From: DATBVX01 sp963810775
GTDB lineage: Bacteria; Pseudomonadota; Gammaproteobacteria; Steroidobacterales; Steroidobacteraceae
DNA length: 64,000 nt
Assembly (NCBI GenBank): GCA_963810775.1
Contig: CAWEOT010000009.1
Location: 310,001 to 374,000 of the forward strand
Reading direction: 5' to 3'
Part shown: one piece after another, positions 36,099 through 45,054 of the stretch
Layout: every line of letters starts with the position of its first letter
Numbering within the stretch: position 1 is the stretch's first letter
Position numbers and translations under genes: made by a program
Notes under the pieces: model-generated
What the model was told of the DNA's origin: nothing
Seen by the model: only the letters and a program-made list of their open reading frames with translations
Databases searched by the model: none

Positions 36099-37357
36099 TG
36101 GCCACCGCGACGGAAGGTACGGCTGAGAGCCGCGGTCGCTGGGCGGCCCTCGTCCGCTGGATCGATGCACGGCTTCCGGTCACGGAGTTCTGGAAGTCGC
36201 AGCTGACGGAGTACTACGCGCCCAAGAACTTCAACATCTGGTACTACTTCGGATCGCTCGCCCTGCTGGTTCTGGTACTGCAGATCATCACCGGCATCTT
36301 CCTGACGATGAACTACCAGCCGTCCGAGGCGGAAGCGTTCGGCTCGATCGAATACATCATGCGGGACGTGGAGTGGGGCTGGCTGATCCGCTACATGCAT
36401 TCGACTGGTGCTTCGGCATTCTTCATCGTCGTGTATCTGCACATGGCCCGCGCGCTGCTCTACGGTTCATACAAGAACCCGCGCGAGCTGCTGTGGATCA
36501 TCGGCATGCTGATCTACGTGTCGCTGATGGCCGAAGCGTTCTTCGGTTACGTGCTGCCCTGGGGCAACATGTCCTTCTGGGGCGCGCAGGTGATCGTGTC
36601 ATTGTTCGGCGCGATTCCGGCCGTTGGTCCGGACCTCGTGGAATGGATCCGTGGCGACTACAGCATCTCGGACATCACGCTCAACCGCTTCTTCGCCCTG
36701 CACGTCGCGGCGCTGCCGCTGGTGCTCATCCTGCTCGTGGTCGTGCACCTCACGGCGCTGCACGAAGTGGGCTCGAACAACCCCGACGGGATCGAGATCA
36801 AGAAGCACAAGGATTCGAAGGGCAAGCCACTCGACGGCATCCCGTTCCATCCTTACTACACCTACAAGGATCTGGTCGGCGTCGGCGTGTTCCTGATCTT
36901 CTTCGCGATCGTGCTCTTTTTTGCGCCGACACTCGGCGGCCTGTTCATCGAGCACCCGAACTTCGAACCGGCCAACCCCCTCAACACACCCGAGCACATC
37001 GCGCCCGTCTGGTACTTCACTCCGTACTACGCAATCCTGCGAGCCGTTCCCGACAAGCTGACCGGGGCGATCTTGATGGGGGCGGCGGTGCTGCTGTTTT
37101 TCTTTCTGCCGTGGCTGGATCGCTCCAAAGTGAAATCGATCCGTTACCGCGGCTGGCTGTTCAAGCTGTTTCTGGGCGCGTTCATCGTCGCGTTCATAGG
37201 GCTCGGATACCTGGGACTGCAGCCCGCCCAGGGATCGTACGTCATCGCAGCGCGCATCCTGGGCGCGATTTACTTCCTCTTCTTCTTACTGATGCCCTGG
37301 TACACGAGCGTGGACAAGACCAAGCCCGTACCTGACAGGGTGACCTACCATGCGTAG
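36098..37357 (+). CDS. petB: Cytochrome b subunit of cytochrome bc1
   Basis: Integral membrane diheme subunit holding both quinone sites. The 419-residue protein has about eight membrane spans, the paired helix histidines (RYMHSTGASAFFIVVYLHM and FALHVAALPLVLILLVVVHLTALH), and the Qo-site motif in APVWYFTPYY. That motif is PVWY, the variant I associate with beta/gamma proteobacteria, instead of the mitochondrial-type PEWY. The N-terminal extension before TEFWKSQLTEYY is as usual in this branch. Overlaps petC by 8 bases. Confidence 0.96.
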   Translation: MATATEGTAESRGRWAALVRWIDARLPVTEFWKSQLTEYYAPKNFNIWYYFGSLALLVLVLQIITGIFLTMNYQPSEAEAFGSIEYIMRDVEWGWLIRYMHSTGASAFFIVVYLHMARALLYGSYKNPRELLWIIGMLIYVSLMAEAFFGYVLPWGNMSFWGAQVIVSLFGAIPAVGPDLVEWIRGDYSISDITLNRFFALHVAALPLVLILLVVVHLTALHEVGSNNPDGIEIKKHKDSKGKPLDGIPFHPYYTYKDLVGVGVFLIFFAIVLFFAPTLGGLFIEHPNFEPANPLNTPEHIAPVWYFTPYYAILRAVPDKLTGAILMGAAVLLFFFLPWLDRSKVKSIRYRGWLFKLFLGAFIVAFIGLGYLGLQPAQGSYVIAARILGAIYFLFFLLMPWYTSVDKTKPVPDRVTYHA

Positions 37358-38111
37358 CAGCGCGCTTGTGCTTATCGCTGTGCTGCTGTCGGGTGTCGTC
37401 CTCGCGAGCGAAGGTGGCGGTGGCGAAGCCTGGCATGGCTGGCGTGCCGGCAATGACATTGCGAACAAGACCTCGCTGCAGCGTGGCGCACGCAATTTCG
37501 TCAACTACTGTCTGGGTTGTCATTCGCTGCAGTACATGCGCTACAACCGCGTGGCCGATGATCTAGGGCTTACGCAGGAGCAGGTGAAGAGCAACCTTAT
37601 GTTTACGGGCGAGCGCCCGTTCGATGTCATGAAGAGTGCGATGCCTACGAGCGACGCAGAGACCTGGTTCGGACGCGCGCCGCCAGATCTGTCGCTCATC
37701 GCGCGCGCCAAGGGACCGGACTATCTTTTCCAGTTTCTCAAGACTTTCTACCTGGATCCGGACCGCCCGACCGGTGTGAACAACCTCGCGCTCGAGAACG
37801 CCGCGATGCCCCAGGTGCTCGCCGATCTGCAGGGCACGCACAAAGCCGTCTTCGTGCTGGAGAAGAAGAGCGATGGCAATGGCGAGCAGATGGTGCGCGT
37901 GTTTGATCACTTCGAACAAGTCACGCCGGGGCGGCTGAGTGCGGCCGAGTTCGACGAATTCGTGCGCGATACGGTCAACTTTCTCGACTACGTCAGCGAG
38001 CCGATCCGCGCCAAGCGCGAGTCGCTGGGTCTGTGGGTCGTGCTGTTCCTGATCGTCTTCACCGGATTCGCCTGGGCGCTCAAGAAGGAAATCTGGAAGG
38101 ACGTGCATTGA
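37350..38111 (+). CDS. petC: Cytochrome c1 subunit of cytochrome bc1
   Basis: Periplasmic heme-c subunit that passes electrons to soluble or membrane cytochrome c. The 253-residue protein has a signal peptide (ALVLIAVLLSGVVLAS), heme-binding CLGCHSLQYMRYNR and a C-terminal anchor (about residues 228-245, LGLWVVLFLIVFTGFAWAL). The axial Met is likely the one near NNLALENAAMPQVL. Start ATG 37350 overlaps the petB end by 8 bases. Confidence 0.95.
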   Translation: MRSSALVLIAVLLSGVVLASEGGGGEAWHGWRAGNDIANKTSLQRGARNFVNYCLGCHSLQYMRYNRVADDLGLTQEQVKSNLMFTGERPFDVMKSAMPTSDAETWFGRAPPDLSLIARAKGPDYLFQFLKTFYLDPDRPTGVNNLALENAAMPQVLADLQGTHKAVFVLEKKSDGNGEQMVRVFDHFEQVTPGRLSAAEFDEFVRDTVNFLDYVSEPIRAKRESLGLWVVLFLIVFTGFAWALKKEIWKDVH

Positions 38112-38165
38112 GCGCCGGGCTCACACCGTGACCGCCGCGAGCCTTGTGCAGGGCTGCGCCGGAGG

Positions 38166-38795
38166 ATGACCGTGGTGTCCAGCCGTCGCGCGGTAATGAC
38201 ATTATTTTCCTCGGCCAGCGATCCCGGTAGCCATCGCACACGCCTGGTGCTCGCCGAGAAGGGCATCAACATCGACATCATCAATGTCGAACCCGGCGCA
38301 TTGCCCGAAGACCTGCTCGATTTGAATCCGTACCACAGCGTGCCGACGTTGGTGGATCGCGATCTTGTGCTGTACGACTCCCGCGTGATTATCGAATACC
38401 TGGACGAGCGCTTTCCGCATCCGCCGCTGATGCCGGTCGATCCGGTGACGCGCGCGCAGTTTCGTCTGGCGCTGTATCGCATTGAGCGGGACTGGTACGG
38501 ACTCACGCAACAGATCGAACAGGAGGCCGATCGCAAGCAGGGCGTGCGCTTGCGCAAGATCCTGCGCGATCAGATCCTGGCGAGCAGCGAGGTGTTCAAG
38601 GCCAAACCGTTTTTCCTGAGCGACGAGTTCTCGCTTGTGGATGCTACGATCGCGCCCGTCCTATGGCGCCTGCAAGCCTACGGCATCGACCTGCCACCGC
38701 AAGCGCAGGCCATCACGCGCTACGCCAATCACATCTTTACGCGCGCGTCCTTTCGTGAAAGCCTGTCGGACGCCGAACAGGAGATGCGGATCTGA
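38166..38795 (+). CDS. sspA: Stringent starvation protein A
   Basis: Glutathione S-transferase-fold, RNA-polymerase-associated regulator of stationary-phase genes. The 209-residue protein has TLFSSASDPGSHRTRLVLAEKGI and the PEDLLDLNPYHSVPTLVDRDLVLYDSRVIIEYLDERFPHPPL block typical of SspA (Pro-x-Leu after Asn-Pro-Tyr). It sits after petABC and directly before sspB, its conserved position. The SspA-type fold lacks a clear GST catalytic residue, as usual. Confidence 0.93.
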   Translation: MTVVSSRRAVMTLFSSASDPGSHRTRLVLAEKGINIDIINVEPGALPEDLLDLNPYHSVPTLVDRDLVLYDSRVIIEYLDERFPHPPLMPVDPVTRAQFRLALYRIERDWYGLTQQIEQEADRKQGVRLRKILRDQILASSEVFKAKPFFLSDEFSLVDATIAPVLWRLQAYGIDLPPQAQAITRYANHIFTRASFRESLSDAEQEMRI

Positions 38796-38798
38796 GCG

Positions 38799-39212
38799 AT
38801 GGGGACCCCGCCAACCGCAAGTGTATCGTCGCGGCGCCCGTACCTGCTGCGGGCGATGCACGAGTGGATCACTGACAACCGCCAGACACCGCATCTCGTT
38901 GTCGACGCCGAGGCCGAGGGCGTCGAAGTGCCGCGTCAGTTCGTCAAGGACGGCAAGATCATCCTCAACGTGAGTCATGGGGCGACCAGTGGCCTCAAGC
39001 TCGGCAACGAGGCGATCGACTTCACCGCACGTTTCGCGGGTGCCGCGCGTGCCGTTCATATTCCGATGCGGGCAGTGCTCGGAATCTACGCACGCGAGAG
39101 CGGGCAGGGAATGATCTTCAACGACAGTGACCTGTCGCCAGAACCGCCGGGCGGCAAGCCGACCGCGGGTCCCGAAGACAGTCGGCGCTCGCATCTCAAG
39201 GTCATCAAGTAG
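38799..39212 (+). CDS. sspB: ClpXP adaptor SspB
   Basis: Delivers ssrA-tagged proteins to ClpXP. The 137-residue protein has RPYLLRAMHEWITDNRQTPHLVVDA and NEAIDFTARFAGAARAVHIPMRAVLGIYARESGQGMIF, the substrate-binding fold, then a flexible linker (about residues 108-128) and the C-terminal ClpX-docking tail HLKVIK. It follows sspA by 3 bases. Confidence 0.93.
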   Translation: MGTPPTASVSSRRPYLLRAMHEWITDNRQTPHLVVDAEAEGVEVPRQFVKDGKIILNVSHGATSGLKLGNEAIDFTARFAGAARAVHIPMRAVLGIYARESGQGMIFNDSDLSPEPPGGKPTAGPEDSRRSHLKVIK

Positions 39213-39249
39213 GCCCCGCGCAGTCTCGATGCAGCATTGCCAGCGGGCG

Positions 39250-39612
39250 TCAATCCGCCTCGAATGCTCCCTTGATCCACTCGGGCCCGCTCGCCGCGGC
39301 GTACGAATTGAAAGCAACCACGTCGAAGCGCACCGGCAGGTCGCGCAACTCGCGCCTCGCGAGCAGCAGGTGCCGCGCGGCACGCGTGATGCGTCGACGC
39401 TTGTGACTGTCGATGCTGACGCTGGCGCCGCCAAACCTCGGGGTGCCGCGCAACCTGACCTCCACTACCACCAGAACGCCGCGGTCCAGTAGCACCAGAT
39501 CCAGCTCGCCGAAGCGGCAACGATAATTCTGCGCGATCAGCTTCAGGCCGCGTGCCGCGAGCAGATCAAGGGCAGCCAGTTCCGCCATCGAACCGCGCAG
39601 GCGACGATCCAT
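39250..39612 (-). CDS. yraN: UPF0102 family protein YraN
   Basis: Restriction-nuclease-like protein of unsettled role. The 120-residue protein has the family features AALDLLAARGLKLIAQNYRCRFGELDLVLLDRGVLVVVEVRLR, with the Glu...Asp...Glu-x-Lys/Arg nuclease-type residues (GELDLV, VVVEVRLR). Here the last is EVRLR, where relatives read EVK(Y/T). It is 24 bases after lpoA on the same strand, its usual place. Confidence 0.9.
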   Translation of the reverse strand: MDRRLRGSMAELAALDLLAARGLKLIAQNYRCRFGELDLVLLDRGVLVVVEVRLRGTPRFGGASVSIDSHKRRRITRAARHLLLARRELRDLPVRFDVVAFNSYAAASGPEWIKGAFEAD

Positions 39613-39636
39613 GTCGCATCGACCCGAAAGCGGCGC

Positions 39637-41514
39637 TCAGTTCGTGCCGGTCGTGGATGCCGAGCTCAATGCCAGGGCACGCGGCCGGCCATCATGCATC
39701 TGGGCCCAGTCGAGATCGCGCCGGATGCGGCCGCTGGCATCGATCGAAAGACGACCGGTCATTCCGCTCACGACAGCGGCGCGATTGGACTGAGGGTTGC
39801 GCAAGGTTGGAATCAACCGATAGGCGTCGAATCCGAATGCATACAAGCGACCGCGACGATTGGCGCGGGCGGGCCAGACGCTGCGAACTGCACTGCGCAG
39901 CTGCTCGGAGATGGGATCATTGCCGATCATCCAGGGCATGTCCGGAAACATCATGCCCTCGAGATCGACATTCGCAGCGTCGTCGGGTTCGTAAGCGTCG
40001 GATGTCGAGTACATCGGGATATCGCCGGCGTAGTGAAAGCGCAACTGCGGGCGGATCAGCCGGCTGTTGGCCACCTGCGCGGCGACAAAAATGAAACCAA
40101 TATCGCCGCGGCGCCGCGGCTCGAACTCGAGTTTGGTGCCGAGCGTGCCGGCAAGCTTGGCGTAGCGATCGTGGCTCTCGGAGATTCTCAACAGTTGCTG
40201 GATGACCACGGTGTAGTCGCTCTCGGAGGCACTGTAGTTGCCGCGCGCAATTAGCTGCCCGCCACCGAGTTGCAGTTCCTCGGTGAACGCTGCGAGTACC
40301 CGAGTACCCCATTCACCAGAAGGAACCAGCGCAACGCCGCGCGGATGCCCATCCGCGATCACGCGACGCGCGACCTGTCGGGCTTCATCCTCCGGCGCGA
40401 GTGCGAACTGAAAGAAGTTGGGTGGCGCAGCACTGCCGTCAGGCAGGAAATTCAATGCCAGCACCGGCGCTCGCCCGTCGGCTATCGCCGCTGCCGCGGT
40501 GACTTCGTCCTTGGTCAGCGGCCCGACAATGAATTGCGCGCCTTCGTCGAGTGCCCGCAACACGGCCGAGCCGACATCGACATTGGCGACGTCATATATG
40601 CGCACACGCGGACGCTGAGCGGCGTCTTGCTGGAAGTAGGCCGACAGGAAACCGTCACGTACGGCGGTCGCGGCCGCTTGCTGCCGCCCCCCGAGCGGCA
40701 GCATCAGGGCGACCTGCGCCGGGTAGTCGACGGCCACAGTCGATTCACTCAACAGGTCGTCGAGGATGCGCCCATTGGCTGGATGCAGCGGGTAGCGCGC
40801 ACGCCAGGCGCGCAGTGCAGTGGCCCCGGCAAATGGGTTGCGATCTAGTTCGCGCAGCGCGCTCCCAAACTGCAACCAGCCGGCGAGCACAGGGTCAGCG
40901 CCCGCAGGCGCTGTCAGTGGCGCTCCTCGCGCGGCGGCATCGCGTAACCCCGCAACGATCATGCGCCGGTTCTCATCGATAGCAGCGCTGCCCTGCAATC
41001 CGCGCTCGCGTGCCATGAGCGTCTTCACACCCGCGACTGCGTCCCCGAGTGCGAACTGCGCACGCGCCTGCAGCGCCAGCGCATTGGCAGCGGCTTGCGG
41101 GTCGGCCGGCGTTCCAAGTCGTCGCAAGATCTCAACAGCGCGCTGTGGGTTTTTCTCGGCCAGTGCGAGCTCTGCCGACAGCAGGGCATGGGTGGTCGCC
41201 TGCTGACCCGTGACCGCAGGCGCGATTGTTGCGAGCACGCGTTGCGCCTCTGGGTAGGCGCCAGCAGCGCTCCACTGTTTCGCGGCTTCCAGGTACAAGC
41301 CCGTCTGCTTGGTTCCGGTCGCTTGTGCGGCGAGACTCTCGTACATCTGCGCGGCATCGCGCAGCTTACCTTCGCGCACCAGGCGTTCGGCGGCGGCGAC
41401 GTCGGCTTTCGGTGCGCCCGTCGGCCGCACATAAGTCGAGGGGCAGCCGGCGAGCAGCATCAACAAAATGAGCAACAGGGTGAGTCCGCCACCGCGGCGC
41501 ATTCCAGGTTGCAT
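39637..41514 (-). CDS. lpoA: LpoA-like penicillin-binding protein activator lipoprotein
   Basis: Outer-membrane lipoprotein; in enterobacteria LpoA activates PBP1A. From ATG 41514 (MQPGMRRGGG) the protein is 625 residues. A lipobox LLAGC follows a Leu-rich membrane-targeting stretch, an N-terminal TPR-like helical region (residues about 40-220) and a C-terminal periplasmic-binding-protein-like domain (LppC family) reading VALMLPLGGRQQAAATAVRDGFLSAYF. ATG 41502 is an alternative. Divergent from rsmI. Confidence 0.9.
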   Translation of the reverse strand: MQPGMRRGGGLTLLLILLMLLAGCPSTYVRPTGAPKADVAAAERLVREGKLRDAAQMYESLAAQATGTKQTGLYLEAAKQWSAAGAYPEAQRVLATIAPAVTGQQATTHALLSAELALAEKNPQRAVEILRRLGTPADPQAAANALALQARAQFALGDAVAGVKTLMARERGLQGSAAIDENRRMIVAGLRDAAARGAPLTAPAGADPVLAGWLQFGSALRELDRNPFAGATALRAWRARYPLHPANGRILDDLLSESTVAVDYPAQVALMLPLGGRQQAAATAVRDGFLSAYFQQDAAQRPRVRIYDVANVDVGSAVLRALDEGAQFIVGPLTKDEVTAAAAIADGRAPVLALNFLPDGSAAPPNFFQFALAPEDEARQVARRVIADGHPRGVALVPSGEWGTRVLAAFTEELQLGGGQLIARGNYSASESDYTVVIQQLLRISESHDRYAKLAGTLGTKLEFEPRRRGDIGFIFVAAQVANSRLIRPQLRFHYAGDIPMYSTSDAYEPDDAANVDLEGMMFPDMPWMIGNDPISEQLRSAVRSVWPARANRRGRLYAFGFDAYRLIPTLRNPQSNRAAVVSGMTGRLSIDASGRIRRDLDWAQMHDGRPRALALSSASTTGTN

Positions 41515-41574
41515 CAACCATGGACCTACATGCACGATCGAAACCTCGCTGTCGCAACTCAGGAGCTGATTATA

Positions 41575-42483
41575 GTGTCCAGGCAGCGTCGGCCGCGTTC
41601 AGAAATCGAGGCTGGAAGCGGCAATTCACCTGCGCCATCAGTGCGCGGAGTGCTGTACGTCGTCGCGACTCCGATCGGCAACCTGGGCGACCTGAGTGCG
41701 CGAGCGCGCGAAGTGTTGCTCACCTGCGATCTTGTCGCTGCTGAAGACACGCGTCACTTCGGTCACCTTCTGCAATCGGCGGGGATCGCCAAGCGAACGC
41801 TCTCAGCGCATGAGCACAACGAGGCGCAGCGGGTAGCGCAGATTCTTGCCACACTCGATGCCGGCAAGAGCGTCGCTCTCGTCTCGGATGCCGGGACGCC
41901 ACTGATCAGTGACCCCGGATATCGGATCGTGCAATCCGTGGCTCGCGCGGGGCATGAGGTGCGCGCCGTACCGGGTCCTTGCGCCGCAATCGCAGCCCTC
42001 AGCATCGCAGGCCTGCCCACCGATCGCTTCGTATTCGAGGGTTTTCTGCCTGCGAAGGTCGCAGCGCGGCGTGCTCGGTTGAGCGAGCTGGCTGCCGACG
42101 CGCGCACCCTCGTCTTCTACGAGGCGCCCCATCGCCTGCAGGAGACGCTTGCCGAGATGGGCGAATCGCTGGGGCCTGAGCGTGCAGCTGCCGTGGCGCG
42201 CGAAATTACCAAGGCGTTCGAGACGGTGTATCGAGGAACGCTCGGGGCGCTGGCCGAGCGCGCGCAAGCCGACGCGGACATGAGGCGCGGCGAGATGGTG
42301 ATCGTGGTGGAAGGCGCAGCGTCGAATGCAGACACCGGCGAGCAAGAGCTCGCGCGGATCCTGGCGGAGTTGCTGCCGGCACTGCCGGTTTCGCAGGCCG
42401 CAGATATCGCTGCCCGCATCACTGGGGTGAATCGCAATCGCGCCTATAAGGCGGCGCTGGCACTAGGCAAGCCCCGATCCTGA
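41575..42483 (+). CDS. rsmI: 16S rRNA 2'-O-ribose C1402 methyltransferase
   Basis: Methylates C1402 of 16S rRNA. GTG 41575 is preceded by 'aggag' with 9 bases of spacing and gives 302 residues; relatives begin close to GVLYVVATPIGNLGDLS, at residue 23 here. Other motifs are AEDTRHFGHLL, SDAGTPLISDPGYRIV and EGFLPAK. ATG 41530 is possible but lies close to the divergent lpoA start. Length is normal. Confidence 0.94.
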   Translation: MSRQRRPRSEIEAGSGNSPAPSVRGVLYVVATPIGNLGDLSARAREVLLTCDLVAAEDTRHFGHLLQSAGIAKRTLSAHEHNEAQRVAQILATLDAGKSVALVSDAGTPLISDPGYRIVQSVARAGHEVRAVPGPCAAIAALSIAGLPTDRFVFEGFLPAKVAARRARLSELAADARTLVFYEAPHRLQETLAEMGESLGPERAAAVAREITKAFETVYRGTLGALAERAQADADMRRGEMVIVVEGAASNADTGEQELARILAELLPALPVSQAADIAARITGVNRNRAYKAALALGKPRS

Positions 42484-42545
42484 GGCTTTCTGCTGCAGGA
42501 TCCCCGGACTGGAAAGGTTGATGGCTATCGCCTATCGTGCGCGCC

Positions 42546-42908
42546 GGAGTCGGCCAGGCAGTCGCGGCACGCGTCAGCGTGCGGAGGAAAGTCCGGGCTC
42601 CCAGGGCATGGTGCCAGGTAACGCCTGGGGGGCGTGAGCCCACGGAAAGTGCAACAGAAAGTACACCGCCCAAGCGCTCTCACGAGCGCCGGCAAGGGTG
42701 AAATGGTGCGGTAAGAGCGCACCGCGCCGGTGGCAACACTCGGCGGCAAGGTAAACCCCACCTGGAGCAAGACCAAATAGGGAAGCAGGCTGCGAAAGTG
42801 GCCACGTGCGGCCCGCACGGCTTCCGGGTAGGTCGCTTGAGCGGCGCGGTGACGCGTTCGCCAGATGAATGGCTGTCCACGACAGAACCCGGCTTATCGG
42901 CCGACTCT
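42546..42908 (+). ncRNA. rnpB: RNase P RNA (bacterial class A)
   Basis: Catalytic RNA of RNase P that trims tRNA 5' ends. The conserved 5' GGAGTCGGCCAGGCAGTCGC pairs with the 3' TTATCGGCCGACTC. Internal landmarks are GAGGAAAGTCCGGGCTCC, ATGGTGCCAGGTAACGCCTG, GGTGCGGTAAGAGCGCACC, GAGCAAGACCAAATAGG and GACAGAACCCGGCTTATCGG. A T-run follows at 42907-42912. It lies after rsmI, its usual neighbourhood. Confidence 0.97.
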
Positions 42909-42915
42909 TTTTCAT

Positions 42916-43140
42916 GGCGCGGAGCGCCAACATCTCACCGGGGTTCGCCTCGCGAACCCCGCCCAAGAGGGACGAGCAGGGAGGCGCGGAGCGCATCTCA
43001 CCGGGGTTCTCGCGAACCCCGCCCAAGAGGGGACGAGCTAAGAGGGAGGCGCGGAGCGCCAACATCCCATGCGGGGTTAGCTTCGTGAGCCCCGCCAAAG
43101 GGGGAACAAGCCAGAGGGAAGGGCGGCGAGCGCTCCCAAA
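42916..43140 (+). repeat. Tandem ~67-base repeat with internal hairpin, 3 copies plus a partial one
   Basis: Copies begin at 42916, 42983 and 43048, each starting GGCGCGGAGCGC; a degraded fourth starts near 43121. Each copy continues with an ACC-GGGGTTCGC...CGAACCCC palindrome (copy 3: GGGGTTAGCTTCGTGAGCCCC) and then CCCAAGAGGG/CAAAGGGGG. Copy spacing is 67 then 65 bases, and copy 3 is longer with more changes. It lies directly after rnpB. The repeat units are all alike rather than separated by unique spacers, so this is not a CRISPR array. Confidence 0.85.
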
Positions 43141-43321
43141 TGGCACGCAATTTTCCCGCCAGCTTCGATTCCTCACTAGGGCTCTGAGCAACACTCTGTA
43201 AGCAGTTGTTTGCGCAGCGCATGAATAAGTCATGCTGCATTGCAAAGTGTGATCTAAGTCACTGTCCAGCCGAAGAAAAGCGATTGACGACCGTATTTGC
43301 CCTCCCTATAGTGGCGCTCGG
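43141..43321. other. Gene-free leader between the repeat array and mraZ
   Basis: About 180 bases with no ORF that looks like a gene and no recognised RNA. AT content rises near 43141-43290 compared with the neighbouring genes, consistent with promoter DNA for the dcw cluster; I cannot place a certain -35/-10 pair. Confidence 0.5.
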
Positions 43322-43346
43322 TGGGAAAAAGTGGGAGGAAATGGGA
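43322..43346 (+). promoter_or_regulatory. MraZ operator boxes
   Basis: TGGGA occurs at 43322-43326, 43332-43336 and 43342-43346, exactly 10 bases apart with 5-base spacers. MraZ is known to bind TGGGN direct repeats with 5-base spacing before its own gene, so this is very likely the autoregulatory site of the dcw operon. It ends 20 bases before the mraZ start. Confidence 0.88.
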
Positions 43347-43365
43347 ATAACACCCGCCCTAAGCC

Positions 43366-43818
43366 ATGTTTCGCGGTGCAAACAAGGTAACCCTGGACGC
43401 CAAGGGTCGGATGGTGATGCCGACCCGTTATCGCGATCGCATCCAGGAGCGCAGCCAGGGTCGCTTGGTCGTCACTGTCGATCGCGACCAGTGCCTGCTG
43501 CTGTACCCATTGCCGGATTGGGAGGAAATCGAGCGCAAGTTGATGCGGCTGCCAACCCTCCATCCGCAGGCGCGGCGCCTGCAACGACTCATGGTGGGTC
43601 ACGCCACTGACCTGGAACTCGATGGCCATGGCCGCGTGCTGTTGCCACCGAAATTGCGCGAATTCGCCGATCTCGCACGCCAGGCCGTGTTGATCGGGCA
43701 GGGGAATCGATTCGAGTTGTGGGACGAGGCGCGCTGGAACGAGCGTCGCGACGAGTGGCTCAAAGGCGAGGAGCCCGGCACGGATCTACCGGCGGAGCTC
43801 GAATCGCTTTCGCTGTAG
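43366..43818 (+). CDS. mraZ: Transcriptional regulator MraZ
   Basis: SpoVT/AbrB-type DNA-binding protein that represses the dcw operon. The 150-residue protein starts MFRGANKVTLDAKGRMVMPTRYRDRI, has two AbrB-like halves (second: LDGHGRVLLPPKLREFADL) with conserved D-x-K/H-G-R, and is normal in length. It is the first gene of the cluster, with rsmH 22 bases later and its operator upstream. Confidence 0.96.
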   Translation: MFRGANKVTLDAKGRMVMPTRYRDRIQERSQGRLVVTVDRDQCLLLYPLPDWEEIERKLMRLPTLHPQARRLQRLMVGHATDLELDGHGRVLLPPKLREFADLARQAVLIGQGNRFELWDEARWNERRDEWLKGEEPGTDLPAELESLSL

Positions 43819-43840
43819 GAGCGCGGGGACTCGCGAAGTG

Positions 43841-44779
43841 ATGAGTCACGCGCCGGTGCTGCTCGATGAGGCACTGGCGGGTTTGGCAGTTCGACCGGAC
43901 GGGTACTACCTGGATGCCACGTACGGTCGCGGGGGGCATGCGAGAGCAATTCTGATGAAGCTGGGAGCCTCCGGACGGCTGTGTACCGTCGATCGCGACC
44001 CCGAAGCCGTGGCCTCGGCTGAAAAAGCCTTCGGTCACGACTCGCGTGTGCATGTCTCGCGCGGCAGTTTCGCGACTCCAACCGAACTCGTACCGCGCGA
44101 TTGGGTCGAGCGGGGTTTCGACGGCATCCTCTTCGATCTCGGTGTGTCCTCGCCGCAGCTGGATTCTGCCGAGCGCGGCTTCAGTTTCATGCAGGACGGC
44201 CCGCTCGACATGCGCATGGATCCGCAATCGGGCATCAGCGCCGCCCAGTGGCTCGCACGGGTCAGCGAGCGGGACCTCTCCCGCGTCATCCACGAGCTTG
44301 GTGAGGAGCGATTCGCGCGGCGCATCGCGCGCGCGATTGTCGCGCACCGTCGTGAATCGCCGATCACGCGCACTGCAGAGCTTGCGGCGATCGTTGCGGC
44401 GGCGGTGCCGACTCGCGAACCCGGCAAGCATCCAGCCACGCGGACATTCCAGGCACTGCGCATGCACATCAATGGCGAGCTCGATTCGCTCGCCCAGGCT
44501 CTGCCCGCGAGCCTGAAGCTGCTGACTGCTCATGGGCGCCTGGTCGTCATTTCCTTCCACTCGCTGGAAGATCGTACCGTCAAGCAGTTCATGCGCCGGC
44601 ATGCGACGGTTGATCCGGTCTATGCGGGCCTGCCAAACATCCCGCCCCATGTCCGGCCGACCTTGCGCATCGTGGGCAAGGCCGTGAAGCCCTCGCCCGC
44701 AGAAATTGCGGCGAATCCGCGCGCGCGCAGCGCAGTGCTGCGCATCGCAGAACGCATCGTGAGCGGCGAGGCCGCATGA
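43841..44779 (+). CDS. rsmH: 16S rRNA N4-cytosine methyltransferase RsmH
   Basis: Methylates C1402 of 16S rRNA at N4. ATG 43841 is preferred to the GTG just upstream at 43838; 312 residues. Motifs are HAPVLLDEALAGL, DATYGRGGHARAIL (SAM site), ILFDLGVSSPQLD, and the C-terminal PPHVRPTLRIVGKAVKPSPAEIAANPRARSAVLRIAER. ftsL overlaps by 4 bases. Confidence 0.96.
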   Translation: MSHAPVLLDEALAGLAVRPDGYYLDATYGRGGHARAILMKLGASGRLCTVDRDPEAVASAEKAFGHDSRVHVSRGSFATPTELVPRDWVERGFDGILFDLGVSSPQLDSAERGFSFMQDGPLDMRMDPQSGISAAQWLARVSERDLSRVIHELGEERFARRIARAIVAHRRESPITRTAELAAIVAAAVPTREPGKHPATRTFQALRMHINGELDSLAQALPASLKLLTAHGRLVVISFHSLEDRTVKQFMRRHATVDPVYAGLPNIPPHVRPTLRIVGKAVKPSPAEIAANPRARSAVLRIAERIVSGEAA

Positions 44780-45054
44780 ACGCGCGCCGCCTCGTGGTAC
44801 TCGCTCTGCCGCTGCTCTGGCTAGGCACGCTGGCATCGGCCGCGGGCGTCGTCTACTGCAAACACCGCGCGCGCGATTTGTTCGTCGAGCTCGAATCGCT
44901 CAACTCGGAGCGCGACCGGCTCGAGATGGAGTGGGGACAGCTACAGCTCGAACAGAGCTCGTGGTCTACGCATGCGTTCGTGGAGCGGGTCGCGAACGCG
45001 CGCCTGAAGATGTCGATTCCCGCACCTGCCAGCGTGCATATCGTCAAGCCATGA
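44776..45054 (+). CDS. ftsL: Cell division protein FtsL
   Basis: Small bitopic membrane protein of the FtsQLB divisome subcomplex. The 92-residue protein has one membrane helix (about residues 5-27) and a periplasmic coiled-coil-like helix (residues about 30-65, SLNSERDRLEMEWGQLQLEQ), ending MSIPAPASVHIVKP, where IPxPxxI/V is usual. Sequence is divergent but place and architecture are decisive. ftsI begins inside its last codons. Confidence 0.9.
   Translation: MNARRLVVLALPLLWLGTLASAAGVVYCKHRARDLFVELESLNSERDRLEMEWGQLQLEQSSWSTHAFVERVANARLKMSIPAPASVHIVKP

Noticed and set aside
42916..43140. CRISPR-like array after rnpB
   Set aside because: The units are nearly continuous copies of one ~67-base sequence with no regular unique spacers of constant length, and no cas genes are present.
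42869..43201. 110-residue ORF across the rnpB end and repeat array
   Set aside because: It starts inside the RNase P RNA and consists of translated repeat units; no family resemblance.
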